Source: Pseudodesulfovibrio sp. S3 (lineage in GTDB: Bacteria; Desulfobacterota; Desulfovibrionia; Desulfovibrionales; Desulfovibrionaceae). Taken from it: a DNA stretch of 64,000 bases. The stretch lies in contig NZ_QTZO01000002.1 of NCBI RefSeq assembly GCF_004025585.1, positions 326,978 through 390,977 of the forward strand, in the 5' to 3' direction. Below are positions 25,565 through 34,105 of this stretch, one piece after another. Below the pieces are notes generated by a model. The model was not told the DNA's origin. It saw only the letters and a program-made list of their open reading frames with translations, and did not search any database. The position numbers were made by a program, and so were the translations under genes. Every line of letters starts with the position of its first letter. Position 1 is the first letter of the stretch.

Positions 25565-27294
25565 CGGACGACACTGTCCATAAGTCCGGCCTCCAGGCCA
25601 CCGCGCACGGACTTGTACATTTCGTAAACCGAATCCATGGTCAGATCGAACTCTTCACCCATGGAACGGGCAGCGGCATGGGCGTCGGGGTCGGCCTCGT
25701 CCAGACCGCCCTGATAGAAAACATTCAAACCGTCCCTGCCGTCAGCGCTCAGTCGGTCGTAGTCGGCCAGGGTCATCAGGGTATCAGGTCCGGCCTCACT
25801 GGGCTGGAGTATTTCCTTGGCTTCCAGGGATTCCATTGCAGTGGTCTCCCCGTCCTGCAACAGCTCCACAGTATGATCGGTCTGCTCAAGAACCACGGGA
25901 CGATCACCATCGCTCAACCCCCCTCCGGTTCTGAAGGACAAACGATCGTCGATGCCCCTGTCGGGCGCGTCCACGGCACGTTCGCTGTCCTTCTTGCGCA
26001 TGACCAGCTCGCCCTCTTCATAGAGTTCTGTGGTCCAGTCCGCAGAGTAGGGCCGATCCTTGTGACCGTATTTACTGGTGGCGGTAGCTGTGCCGTATTC
26101 GCCCTTGGCAATGCCCTCTGCCAGACCGTCAATGAAAAACGAGGCTTCCGCCGAACTGTCCAGAGCCTTGCGGCCGAGCAGCTCCACGGCTTCCTGCGGT
26201 TCGGAGGTAAGGTATTCCTCGGGCTTCATGCCGAGCAGGTCCAGAATGCCCGGCCTGTGCATCAACCCGCAACTGGCGCTCTCATCTACCTTAAATGAGC
26301 CGTGGCTCCGCTTGACCAGCTCGCCGCCTTTGTACCAGGAAACGTCTGCTGTCTGGAGTTGAGTCCCGTTGTCTTGACCGACGCCGTCCTTTTGCACATC
26401 CGAAACCGAGGCCTCGCGCAGCAGTTCGCCGTCTTCGTCGTAGTCCGAGGTATTTATGATCAACTTGCTCACATGGCTCAGCTCTTTGGTGCTGAGAGGC
26501 TCCATGCCGCCCACCTTCACCATATGCCGGTTGGATGCCTGCGCGTACTTGCCGGACTGCTCAATAACCATGTTCTTGGACAGTCGGCCGTTCTCGTGAA
26601 ATTCCTGGATGGTTGCATGGTAATCGACAATGTGATCCTCGCTGGTCAGGTACTTGACCAGGTCTTCGGAATTGTCGGCCCTGACATCGGTCATCTTGTT
26701 CAAGGTGTTCACGGAAAGGCCCGCTGACTGCCCGTCATAGCTCCTTGATTGGAGAAACATTTCGTCATTCAACGTCCGCGTTGACTTTCCGTCCTTGAAC
26801 CACTCCACCGACCGGGTCATCCTGGCACCGGTCCATTTGTTCTTGCCGGTCAGTTCATTCAACTCGGCATGAATGGTCTGACTGACCTGACCGCTCTCAT
26901 CATAAAAGGTGGTGTCCATGGTGGCACGGCCATCAATCATGGTCCCTTCCACGGATTTAACCAGACGGTCTCCGTCATACTCCCGGATTTCAAGACGATC
27001 ACCGTCGATATCGATGACCTCGGTGTGCCCGTTCTTCAGGGAATGTTCGGCATGGTTCTTACCTGAAGGCAGTTTCCAGGGCGACTCCTTCTGCTCCGCG
27101 GCCTGCTCACTTGCGCGGAGCATGACGGAATTGGCCACTTCAGCCTTGAAACGCTGGATGGCCTCCTCGCTGATGGTAACGACATCAGACTGCGGCGCAG
27201 AAACGGCCGCAGTCTCGGATTCCCGGCGAACGGCCTTGGCGGATTCGGTATCGGTCAGAGTATAAAACGAAGCGGCGTCAAGGGGTTGGACCAT
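25546..27294 (-). CDS. Protein of unknown function
   Basis: A 582-residue protein, acidic and hydrophilic, with no signal peptide or membrane segment. The N-terminal DVVTISEEAIQRFKAEVA segment resembles that of several Desulfovibrio proteins I cannot name. The middle (about 100-420) has repeated units with Y/W-x-G-E-L-V and YDEDGELL/DGDRLVKSVEG, reminiscent of MORN or toxin-antitoxin YwqK-like sheets, but this is only a pattern. GGAG five bases before the ATG supports the start. Confidence 0.65.
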   Translation of the reverse strand: MVQPLDAASFYTLTDTESAKAVRRESETAAVSAPQSDVVTISEEAIQRFKAEVANSVMLRASEQAAEQKESPWKLPSGKNHAEHSLKNGHTEVIDIDGDRLEIREYDGDRLVKSVEGTMIDGRATMDTTFYDESGQVSQTIHAELNELTGKNKWTGARMTRSVEWFKDGKSTRTLNDEMFLQSRSYDGQSAGLSVNTLNKMTDVRADNSEDLVKYLTSEDHIVDYHATIQEFHENGRLSKNMVIEQSGKYAQASNRHMVKVGGMEPLSTKELSHVSKLIINTSDYDEDGELLREASVSDVQKDGVGQDNGTQLQTADVSWYKGGELVKRSHGSFKVDESASCGLMHRPGILDLLGMKPEEYLTSEPQEAVELLGRKALDSSAEASFFIDGLAEGIAKGEYGTATATSKYGHKDRPYSADWTTELYEEGELVMRKKDSERAVDAPDRGIDDRLSFRTGGGLSDGDRPVVLEQTDHTVELLQDGETTAMESLEAKEILQPSEAGPDTLMTLADYDRLSADGRDGLNVFYQGGLDEADPDAHAAARSMGEEFDLTMDSVYEMYKSVRGGLEAGLMDSVVRYAPVG

Positions 27295-27499
27295 TGTTAC
27301 TCCATGAGGACGGTGTGGACATGCGTTTTGTCCACCAATTCGATATGAACGTTATATCGACACATGTTCATGCAACTTTAGACCAGCTTAACATAACGTG
27401 AATTTTACTCTTTAATCACAATACCCGACAGACAACATCCCGAAATTCGTTCAAAGACCAGCCTTGCGACTGAAAGGCAGTTGGAGTACCGTGCGCCCC

Positions 27500-28660
27500 A
27501 TGACGAACTCGCGCATAACAAGAGACACCCTGCTCAATGATGTCCGCCGTGTGGTGGTCAAAGTCGGCTCGGCCGTGGTGACCACCGGGGACGGACTGAA
27601 CTGCGACGCCATCAACCGACTCGCCGACCAACTCGCCGCCCTTGTCAACCTGAGGCTGGACGTGGTCCTGGTCTCGTCGGGAGCAGTGGCCGCAGGACGG
27701 CAACGCATATTCGAACGCACCAGCACGAAGAGCAAGAACAACAGGGACATGGCATCGAGGCAGGCCGCCTCGGCCATCGGCCAGGGACGGCTCATGCACG
27801 ACTATGACGAGGCCTTTGCACGGCACGGCAAGATCACGGCCCAAATGCTGCTCACCCGGAGCGGGTTGAAGAACCGGGAACGATTCCTGAACGCTCGCAA
27901 CACCATGGAACGGCTGCTGGAATGGGGTGTCATCCCCATCGTCAACGAAAACGATCCCGTATCCACCAAAGAGCTTGAATTCGGCGACAACGACACCCTC
28001 GGGGCCATGTGCCTCGGCCTGATCGGAGCGGACCTGTTCATCAATCTCACGTCCGCAAACGGCGTATATGACCAGAACCCGGATGCTCATCCGGAGGCCA
28101 AACCCATCCCCACCATCGACAATATCAGCGCGCTGGACATAGAGGCCATGTGCGACGGCAAGACCAACGTGGGCACGGGCGGCATGTATTCCAAGCTGCG
28201 TGCGGCCCGACGTGCGGCCCAACTCGGCGTCCCCACCCTGATCGTGTCCGGCAGGGGTGAATTCGACATCCTGAACGTCCTCAAGGGCGGTGAAGGCGGC
28301 ACCTTGATCCTGCCCGAGGACAGGACCGTCTCCAGCAAGAAATTCTGGCTCGCCTACCACGACAACCCGTCCGGTGCCATCCTGGTGGACAAGGGGGCGG
28401 CAAACGCCCTGCTCGCCAAGGGCAAGTCGCTCCTTCCCATCGGCGTCGCCGACGTGGACGGATGTTTTGAGCGCGGCGCCCTGATCTTCATCAAGACCCT
28501 GGAAGGCGATCAACTCGGCGTGGGACTGTCCAATTTTTCGGCGGACGAACTGACCCGCATCAAGGGAAAACGCACGGACGAGCTGGCCGCCATTCTCGGC
28601 CCGCTTCCCCATGACGAGGCTGTCCACCGCGACAACATGCTCCTGGATGCGGCCATTTGA
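27500..28660 (+). CDS. proB: Glutamate 5-kinase
   Basis: The first enzyme of proline synthesis, ATP-dependent phosphorylation of glutamate; 386 residues. Amino acid kinase domain: VVVKVGSAVVT, LVSSGAVAAGR, VNENDPVSTKELEFGDND and GTGGMYSKLRAA. The C-terminal PUA domain begins near residue 285 (SGAILVDKGAANALLAKGKS). The start MTNSRITRDTLL has GGAG rather far upstream; a GTG at 27491 is an alternative. The gene overlaps the MFS gene by one base. Confidence 0.94.
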   Translation: MTNSRITRDTLLNDVRRVVVKVGSAVVTTGDGLNCDAINRLADQLAALVNLRLDVVLVSSGAVAAGRQRIFERTSTKSKNNRDMASRQAASAIGQGRLMHDYDEAFARHGKITAQMLLTRSGLKNRERFLNARNTMERLLEWGVIPIVNENDPVSTKELEFGDNDTLGAMCLGLIGADLFINLTSANGVYDQNPDAHPEAKPIPTIDNISALDIEAMCDGKTNVGTGGMYSKLRAARRAAQLGVPTLIVSGRGEFDILNVLKGGEGGTLILPEDRTVSSKKFWLAYHDNPSGAILVDKGAANALLAKGKSLLPIGVADVDGCFERGALIFIKTLEGDQLGVGLSNFSADELTRIKGKRTDELAAILGPLPHDEAVHRDNMLLDAAI

Positions 28661-29823
28661 TGCGAAGGCTCTATCTCGACAGGAATCTCCAGTTCGTCTT
28701 CGGCGTCACGCTGATGGCCATAATCGGGGTCTCGTCCATCATCCCCGCGCTGCCCGACATCATTGTCGGCCTCAACATCAGCCCGGTTCAGATCGGGCTG
28801 GTCATCTCCGCATTCACCCTGCCGGGCGTGCTCGTGTCTCCCCTGGTGGGCATTCTGGCCGACCGTGTGGGACGCAAGGTCATTCTGGTCCCGTCCCTTT
28901 TCATTTTCGGCGGATTCGGTTTTGCCTGCTTCTTTGCCCAGACCATAGAACAGTTGCTCGTCCTGCGTTTTCTCCAGGGCATCGGAGCCGGCCCCCTGGG
29001 CGTTCTCTACGGGACCATGATCGGAGACCTCTATCAGGGCAGGGAACGCGGACAGGCCATGGGCTACAATGCCAGCGTGCTTGCCATGGGCACGGCGGGA
29101 TTCCCGGCGCTGGGCGGTCTTCTGGCCCTGCTGGGCTGGAACTACCCGTTCCTGCTCCCCCTGCTTGCCATCCCGATGGGACTGGCCATATCCCTGTTCA
29201 TGAAGACACCGGAGCCGCAAAAAAACGGCAGCCTCAAGGACTATTTCAACGACGCCTTCCAAATGATGAAGACACGACAGGCACTGAGCCTTTTTGCCAC
29301 CACGCTGCTCACCTTCATCATCCTCTACGGCCCCGTCGTCACCTACCTGCCGCTGCTGCTCAGCGTCCGGTTCCAGGCTTCGGCCCCTGCCATAGGCATG
29401 GTCTTTCTGGTGTCATCCGGCTTCGCCGGTATCGCCGCATTCCAACTGGGGCAACTCACCACCCGGTTTGGCCAGCGCACCCTTCTGGGCACGGCCGCAG
29501 TGTTCTACGCCCTGACCATGCTCTTCATCCCCCTTGCCCCCAGCCTGCTGCTGACCATCCCGGCGGTCATGTGCTTCGGCCTGGCCCAGGGATTGAACAT
29601 CCCCATCGTCATGACCATGCTGGCCAGTATCGCCCCCATGGAACAACGCGGCGCATTCATGGCCGTCAACGGGCTGATCCTGAGACTGGCCCAGACCCTG
29701 GCCCCCGTATTCATGGGGGGCGTCTATGCCATGTTCGGCATGAACGCCGTTTTCTGGAGCGGCCTATTGAGTGCTGCAACCATCCTGATCATCGCCCTGT
29801 TTTTCATCAAAAACACCGATTAG
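28660..29823 (+). CDS. MFS transporter, drug/H+ antiporter type
   Basis: A 387-residue inner-membrane carrier with twelve hydrophobic segments. GILADRVGRKVILVPSLFIF after segment 2 is the MFS motif A (D-R-x-G-R-K), and the N-terminal layout matches the 12-helix drug efflux group. Start shares a base with the proB stop, so the two are co-transcribed, though no functional link is evident. The substrate is unknown. Confidence 0.85.
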   Translation: MRRLYLDRNLQFVFGVTLMAIIGVSSIIPALPDIIVGLNISPVQIGLVISAFTLPGVLVSPLVGILADRVGRKVILVPSLFIFGGFGFACFFAQTIEQLLVLRFLQGIGAGPLGVLYGTMIGDLYQGRERGQAMGYNASVLAMGTAGFPALGGLLALLGWNYPFLLPLLAIPMGLAISLFMKTPEPQKNGSLKDYFNDAFQMMKTRQALSLFATTLLTFIILYGPVVTYLPLLLSVRFQASAPAIGMVFLVSSGFAGIAAFQLGQLTTRFGQRTLLGTAAVFYALTMLFIPLAPSLLLTIPAVMCFGLAQGLNIPIVMTMLASIAPMEQRGAFMAVNGLILRLAQTLAPVFMGGVYAMFGMNAVFWSGLLSAATILIIALFFIKNTD

Positions 29824-29871
29824 CGGCCACCCACCCCTAATATGAGACTCGGATCGATCCGATAAGAAGAC

Positions 29872-30018
29872 ATGACCGGAATACGCTCGCGCTTACAACA
29901 CAAACTCAATCCGCTGCACGTCTACTGCAGACTGCGCACCCTTGGCCTGGCCCACGGGACGGCAACCGCAGTGACGTGGTGCTATGAACGCGCCCTCTAC
30001 CGCCGGGTTCTCGCCTGA
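29872..30018 (+). CDS. Small basic protein, 48 residues
   Basis: MTGIRSRLQHKLNPLHVYCR and LRTLGLAHGTATAVTWCYER then ALYRRVLA; AAGAAG lies before the ATG. NPLHVYCRLRxLG and the ending YERxLYR match a type of small basic protein I recall from Desulfovibrio genomes. It follows the MFS gene by 48 bases and could be the last gene of that operon. Role unknown. Confidence 0.5.
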   Translation: MTGIRSRLQHKLNPLHVYCRLRTLGLAHGTATAVTWCYERALYRRVLA

Positions 30019-30038
30019 TCTCCCTGTCAGAAAAAGAG

Positions 30039-30383
30039 CTATGACTGCCGATACCGCTCGATAAAGGCGTCCAACCGATCCCGCTGTTTCTCCATGTGCA
30101 GAATCCAGGCCTCCAGAACCTCAAGCCCTTCAGGTGTGACCGAGTAGACCCGCTTGGCCGGACCGTCGCCCTCTGCATCCCAATTTGAAGTAACCAATCC
30201 CTCCTCGTCCATCTGACGAAGATGCCGATAAATCATACCGGGTGGCGCATCGCCGCGCAGAAACCCAAACTCGCCGATGGACTGGATAAGTTGGTATCCA
30301 TAGGAAGGCCCTTTGCTCAAGGCCATGAGCAAAGAGGACTGAACGTATCTTTGCGGCTTTCCGCCGCCCACTTTTTTCGACAT
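30039..30383 (-). CDS. PadR family transcriptional regulator
   Basis: A 114-residue DNA-binding protein. The winged helix QSSLLMALSKGPSYGYQLIQ and PPGMIYRHLRQMDEEGLVTSNW is the PadR N-terminal domain; a short C-terminal helix (LEAWILHMEKQRDRLDAFIE) would dimerise. Divergent from a strong promoter for a 68-residue protein, its most likely target along with itself. Confidence 0.85.
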   Translation of the reverse strand: MSKKVGGGKPQRYVQSSLLMALSKGPSYGYQLIQSIGEFGFLRGDAPPGMIYRHLRQMDEEGLVTSNWDAEGDGPAKRVYSVTPEGLEVLEAWILHMEKQRDRLDAFIERYRQS

Positions 30384-30399
30384 TTGTGCAAAGTCCTTC

Positions 30400-30428
30400 T
30401 TGACTATATGTGCTTAGAGGATATATAA
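30400..30428 (+). promoter_or_regulatory. Strong sigma-70 promoter between padR-like gene and small protein
   Basis: TTGACT at 30400 and ATATAA at 30423 (17-base spacing; TATATA and TATAAA also overlap). ATAT half sites around the -10 (30406-30426) could be the PadR operator. Confidence 0.65.
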
Positions 30429-30475
30429 ACAGTATAGACAACAATCCACGAAGGCACAACACCAAGGAGGCAGTT

Positions 30476-30682
30476 ATGAAAATATTCGTACGTGAGCGTC
30501 AGAGGGCCGATGAGGGAACCAAGAAACCGAGATTCAAGGTCGTGGGCGTCCAGGGCGGGGATCTCAAGCTCTATGCCAAACGCATCCGCAAATGCGAACT
30601 CAAGGAGATCGCCGAGATTACCGGAGCCGAGGTTATCTACCTGGCTCGGGACGGCGAAGGGGCCGAGGGCAAAAAAAAATAG
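30476..30682 (+). CDS. Small protein of unknown function, 68 residues
   Basis: A basic cytosolic protein, MKIFVRERQRADEGTKKPRF to a lysine-rich end. One cysteine (KCELKEIAEITGAEV). AAGGAGG before the ATG and a near-consensus promoter suggest high expression. It ends at a strong terminator. The family is not recognised; regulation by the divergent PadR-type repressor is inferred. Confidence 0.7.
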   Translation: MKIFVRERQRADEGTKKPRFKVVGVQGGDLKLYAKRIRKCELKEIAEITGAEVIYLARDGEGAEGKKK

Positions 30683-30690
30683 CTCTAGAG

Positions 30691-30726
30691 AAAAAGACCG
30701 GAAGCATATAGCTCCCGGTCTTTTTT
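30691..30726. terminator. Bidirectional terminator
   Basis: AAAAAGACCGG and CCGGTCTTTTTT around a 13-base middle; A- and T-runs on the two sides allow use by both the small protein gene and the convergent kinase-fold gene. Confidence 0.85.
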
Positions 30727-30743
30727 GCGTCTGATGCCCGGAC

Positions 30744-31595
30744 TCAATCCTTGTAAATGATCGTGCCCACATGCTCCCCGTCAAGAGCGGGGATCAAATG
30801 TTCGGGATGCCGGAGAACGTCGATGATCTGGAAGGACTTCAGCGTCTTGGCGTTCTTGAGGAAGGTCAGGACCGGGCGCTCCACGATCAGGTCTTCCAGG
30901 TCCATCTCGATCAGTTCTTCCACATGAATCTTATCAAAATACTTCAGATCCTTTACGTTCTTGGCCTTTTTGGGGTCATTCTCATACATGCCCTTCTCGT
31001 CCTTCAGATAGATGAGCGACCTGGCGCCGATGTTCTCGGCCAGCAGAAAGGCGCCGGAGTCGGTGCGGTGGGGCGGGATGGAACCGATCTCGGCCGGATG
31101 CTCGAAGAACCCGTAGGGCGGGATGCCCGTGGTAATGGGTATATAGCCAAGCTGGCAGTACATGTGCAGTTGCTCCAGATGCGCGCCGTGGCCGATCATG
31201 GCCCCGCCGTGCTTGGCCAGCAGGACGGACAGCATCTCCGCATTCTGGGCGGACACCTTGTCGCCGAGTTTGGACAGGACGCCGGTAGGCATGCCCAGGT
31301 CAATACCGATAGTATAGACATGGCGGGCACGGGTTCCGCCGCCGCACATGAGCAGGATCTTGTGCTTTTCCTTGGCCTTGACCAGCTCATCCAGAATGGG
31401 GAACAGCGCCTTTGCGCCGCGGTCCATAATGGACTGGCCGCCGATCTTGAGTACGTTGACATCCGGCTGCATCCGAAAATACTCGGTTGCCTCGGTGGTC
31501 CTGAGCAGGGCCTTGCCAACCAGGGATTCTCCCAGCAGCGGTGTGTCTATATGCAACCGGCCTTTCGCGCCCTTTTCCTTGATCAGCTTGCCCAT
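30744..31595 (-). CDS. Amino acid kinase-fold protein similar to molybdenum storage protein subunits
   Basis: A 283-residue protein. LLMCGGGTRARHVYTIGIDL and MPTGVLSKLGDKVSAQNAEM are the nucleotide-binding region of the amino acid kinase fold, and the N-terminal RLHIDTPLLGESLVGK and GFFEHPAEIGSIPPHRTDSG match my memory of MoSto alpha/beta subunits (270-276 residues) better than UMP kinase. MoSto packs polyoxomolybdate using ATP. GGAGGG before the ATG. It lies just downstream of a MOT1-type transporter on the same strand, so uptake and storage may be linked. Whether it stores Mo or W is unknown. Confidence 0.72.
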   Translation of the reverse strand: MGKLIKEKGAKGRLHIDTPLLGESLVGKALLRTTEATEYFRMQPDVNVLKIGGQSIMDRGAKALFPILDELVKAKEKHKILLMCGGGTRARHVYTIGIDLGMPTGVLSKLGDKVSAQNAEMLSVLLAKHGGAMIGHGAHLEQLHMYCQLGYIPITTGIPPYGFFEHPAEIGSIPPHRTDSGAFLLAENIGARSLIYLKDEKGMYENDPKKAKNVKDLKYFDKIHVEELIEMDLEDLIVERPVLTFLKNAKTLKSFQIIDVLRHPEHLIPALDGEHVGTIIYKD

Positions 31596-31697
31596 GTGTT
31601 TCCCTCCGGATCAGTGTTGTTGACGTGAGAGTACTATTTTACCTGTCCATAAAAATAAAGACAAGGTCGTTCTCGTTCTCGACGAGACAGCACCATG

Positions 31698-32891
31698 CTA
31701 AATGCTGATCTTCCCCTTTTCAATTATATAGGTCATGCAGATTCCCACGCCGAAGGCCCAGGCAAGGTTCGAGGCCATGGTGATGCCGAGCATGACCATC
31801 ATGATAAACAACCCCGAACGCGTCTGGACGTCCTGAATGGTCAGAGCCAACTGTGCGCCCGCAAAGAAAAGCAGCATTCCGAGCACCCCCATGGGCAGCA
31901 GATGCAGCACATTGATCGATTGGGTTCCGAGGAACACGGCCAGTCCGATGAACAGCCCGCCGATGATCAGATTGGAACCGGGAGTGCGGGCACCGAAGGC
32001 GTAATGCGCAGCCAGTCCCCCTGCTCCATGGCAGACGGGCATACCGCCCACCATGGCCGAGAACACGTTGGCCAGCCCCATGGAGATGCACAGCGCCCTG
32101 TCCGTGACGCGCCGACTCTCGTGGCCGAAATACTCGAAGCTCAGGTCCCGGTTGGCGATGACCGCATTGCCCATGGTCATGGGAATCTGCGGTAACACCA
32201 AGGCCAGCAGGGCGAAGCTGAAGTCCGCGCCGGACGGGATGCCGAAAGGCAGGATTTCCGGCAGATACAGCCCCGGCTGAATGACGGTCAGCTCCCGCCA
32301 CGCGCCAAATGCAACACCGAAAATCGCGCCGGTCACGACCACAACCAGCCCTGCCGGATAGCGGTTGCTGCGCAACAGGAACAGGGCTATCAGTCCAAAA
32401 AGTACACCTGACACCAGGGACATGGGCACCGGCCCCAAAGACTGGACCGTCATGAAAGGCTCCACGGCCCCGCGCATGACCTGCAACGGATTCTTGCCCA
32501 CGATCAGGAACACGCCCTTGGACAGCAGAAGGATGCCGGTGGACAACTGCACACCGCGTATGACCGGCTTGGGCACGATTCTCGCCACCACATCCACCAG
32601 GCCCGTGGCGCCCAGGAAGAGGAGCAGCACGGCCACGAGCATGCCCGAAGCGGTAATGACCTCGGCAGACAGGGCCATGGCAATGCCGTAGGCGGCCACC
32701 ACCTTCATGGGCTGCACGGCAATGGGCACCCTGTAATAGGTCCCGCCCACGACATACATGAGTCCCACGGTCAAAAACAATCCGGTGGCGGACAGCCCGT
32801 TTATCATGATCATGCCGAACGCCAGGGGCAGAAGTGTCCCCAGGTCGCCCATGCTCCCGGCCCATTCCATCCTGTTGAAGCTGATTTTCAT
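31698..32891 (-). CDS. MOT1-type molybdate/sulfate transporter
   Basis: A 397-residue membrane protein with about ten hydrophobic segments. SMGDLGTLLPLAFGM near the N-terminus, VPIAVQPMKVVAAYGIA, and PVCHGAGGLAAHYAFGART are the conserved motifs of the MOT1 branch of SulP-like carriers (no STAS domain). Known members carry molybdate with high affinity. The ATG at 32891 follows AGGA, which lies in one arm of a 12-bp inverted repeat. The storage-protein-like gene follows after 102 bases. Confidence 0.85.
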   Translation of the reverse strand: MKISFNRMEWAGSMGDLGTLLPLAFGMIMINGLSATGLFLTVGLMYVVGGTYYRVPIAVQPMKVVAAYGIAMALSAEVITASGMLVAVLLLFLGATGLVDVVARIVPKPVIRGVQLSTGILLLSKGVFLIVGKNPLQVMRGAVEPFMTVQSLGPVPMSLVSGVLFGLIALFLLRSNRYPAGLVVVVTGAIFGVAFGAWRELTVIQPGLYLPEILPFGIPSGADFSFALLALVLPQIPMTMGNAVIANRDLSFEYFGHESRRVTDRALCISMGLANVFSAMVGGMPVCHGAGGLAAHYAFGARTPGSNLIIGGLFIGLAVFLGTQSINVLHLLPMGVLGMLLFFAGAQLALTIQDVQTRSGLFIMMVMLGITMASNLAWAFGVGICMTYIIEKGKISI

Positions 32892-32897
32892 ATGGTT

Positions 32898-32951
32898 GTC
32901 CTGTGTAGATTTCACATAACTTACGAAGAATTTACAGATTCTACACAGGAC
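32898..32951 (-). promoter_or_regulatory. 12-bp inverted repeat overlapping the transporter ribosome site
   Basis: GTCCTGTGTAGA (32898-32909) and its exact complement TCTACACAGGAC (32940-32951) are separated by 30 bases. In the mRNA the arm nearer the start contains the AGGA ribosome site of the transporter gene. It may be an operator or an mRNA hairpin. Confidence 0.6.
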
Positions 32952-33037
32952 ACGCAACTTCAATCTGTTGACTTAGGCGGGCCTTTGAAGGACAATCCGC
33001 CCCAATCCGGGCTATTCCCGGAATTCAGGAGCCATTT

Positions 33038-33943
33038 ATGAAACACGAGTCCATCAGCAAGCGGGATATGAAGCGCTACCAGCTTCAGGCAAAATCCATC
33101 ATCGAGACCCTGCCGTTCATCACTGAATTTTTCGGCGAAACCATCGTCATCAAGTACGGCGGAAACGCCATGATCGATGAAAACCTGAAACGCGCCTTTG
33201 CCCTGAACATCATCCTGCTCAAATATATCGGCGTCAACCCCGTGGTCGTTCACGGCGGGGGACCTCAGATCGGCAAGATGCTGAGTGCGCTCAACATCGA
33301 GTCCCACTTCCGCCAGGGGTACCGTGTCACGGACGAGGCCACCATGGACGTGGTGGAGATGGTCCTGGTGGGCAAGGTCAACAAGGAGATCGTCAACCTG
33401 ATCAACCTGCACGGCGGCGAGGCCGTGGGGCTGTCGGGCAAGGACGGACGGCTGATCACCGCCGAACCCAAGGAGCTGGCCATCGAAAAGAACGACGCCC
33501 CGCCAGAGATCATCGACCTGGGCAAGGTGGGCGAGGTCACCTCGGTCAACACCAAGCTCATCCACTCCCTGCTCAAGGACGGCTTCATCCCGGTCATCGC
33601 GCCCGTGGGCGTGGACGACCAGGGCGTGACTTACAACATCAACGCCGACTCTGTGGCCGGAGCCGTGGCTACCGCCCTCGGCGCCAAGCGCCTCTATCTG
33701 TTGACCGACGTACCAGGCCTGCTCGACGCCAACGGCGAACTGATCACATCCCTGACCGCCAAGGAGGCCTTTGAGGCCATCCGCTCCGGCGTGGTCACCG
33801 GAGGCATGATCCCCAAGATCAAGTGCTGCCTCGAAGCCGTGGCCGGGGTGGAGAAATCCGCCATCATCGACGGTCGGGTGGAAAACTGCATTTTGCTGGA
33901 ACTGTTCACCAAATCCGGCATCGGCACCGAAATCACTTACTAA
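33038..33943 (+). CDS. argB: Acetylglutamate kinase
   Basis: The second step of arginine synthesis, phosphorylation of N-acetylglutamate; 301 residues. [45 protein letters not shown] and [19 protein letters not shown] are the family motifs. The N-terminal helix before the kinase fold (residues 1-30) is of the length found in arginine-inhibited hexameric enzymes. Stands alone; other arg genes are not in view. Confidence 0.95.
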   Translation: MKHESISKRDMKRYQLQAKSIIETLPFITEFFGETIVIKYGGNAMIDENLKRAFALNIILLKYIGVNPVVVHGGGPQIGKMLSALNIESHFRQGYRVTDEATMDVVEMVLVGKVNKEIVNLINLHGGEAVGLSGKDGRLITAEPKELAIEKNDAPPEIIDLGKVGEVTSVNTKLIHSLLKDGFIPVIAPVGVDDQGVTYNINADSVAGAVATALGAKRLYLLTDVPGLLDANGELITSLTAKEAFEAIRSGVVTGGMIPKIKCCLEAVAGVEKSAIIDGRVENCILLELFTKSGIGTEITY

Positions 33944-33947
33944 CAGG

Positions 33948-34100
33948 CCGTTTAAATAATCAAAAAATGCAGACCGTTCAGTTATAGTGAGATGTAAGAC
34001 GCAAAAAAAAGTTCAAGACCGAAGTGTACTTCCTGCACGTGAGGATTAATTTTTTTTGAAGCAACGCCGCAGGTCGCTGTTTTTCAACTGTCTGTTAGGA
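33948..34100. repeat. Long imperfect palindrome, dispersed-repeat type
   Basis: CTAACAGGCCGTTT at the left is mirrored by AACTGTCTGTTAG at the right, with AAAAAAAGTTCAAGACCGAAG in the middle strand and GAGGATTAATTTTTTTTGAA after it. I recall intergenic units of this design in other deltaproteobacteria. It may also end argB transcription. Confidence 0.5.
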
Positions 34101-34105
34101 GCCAC

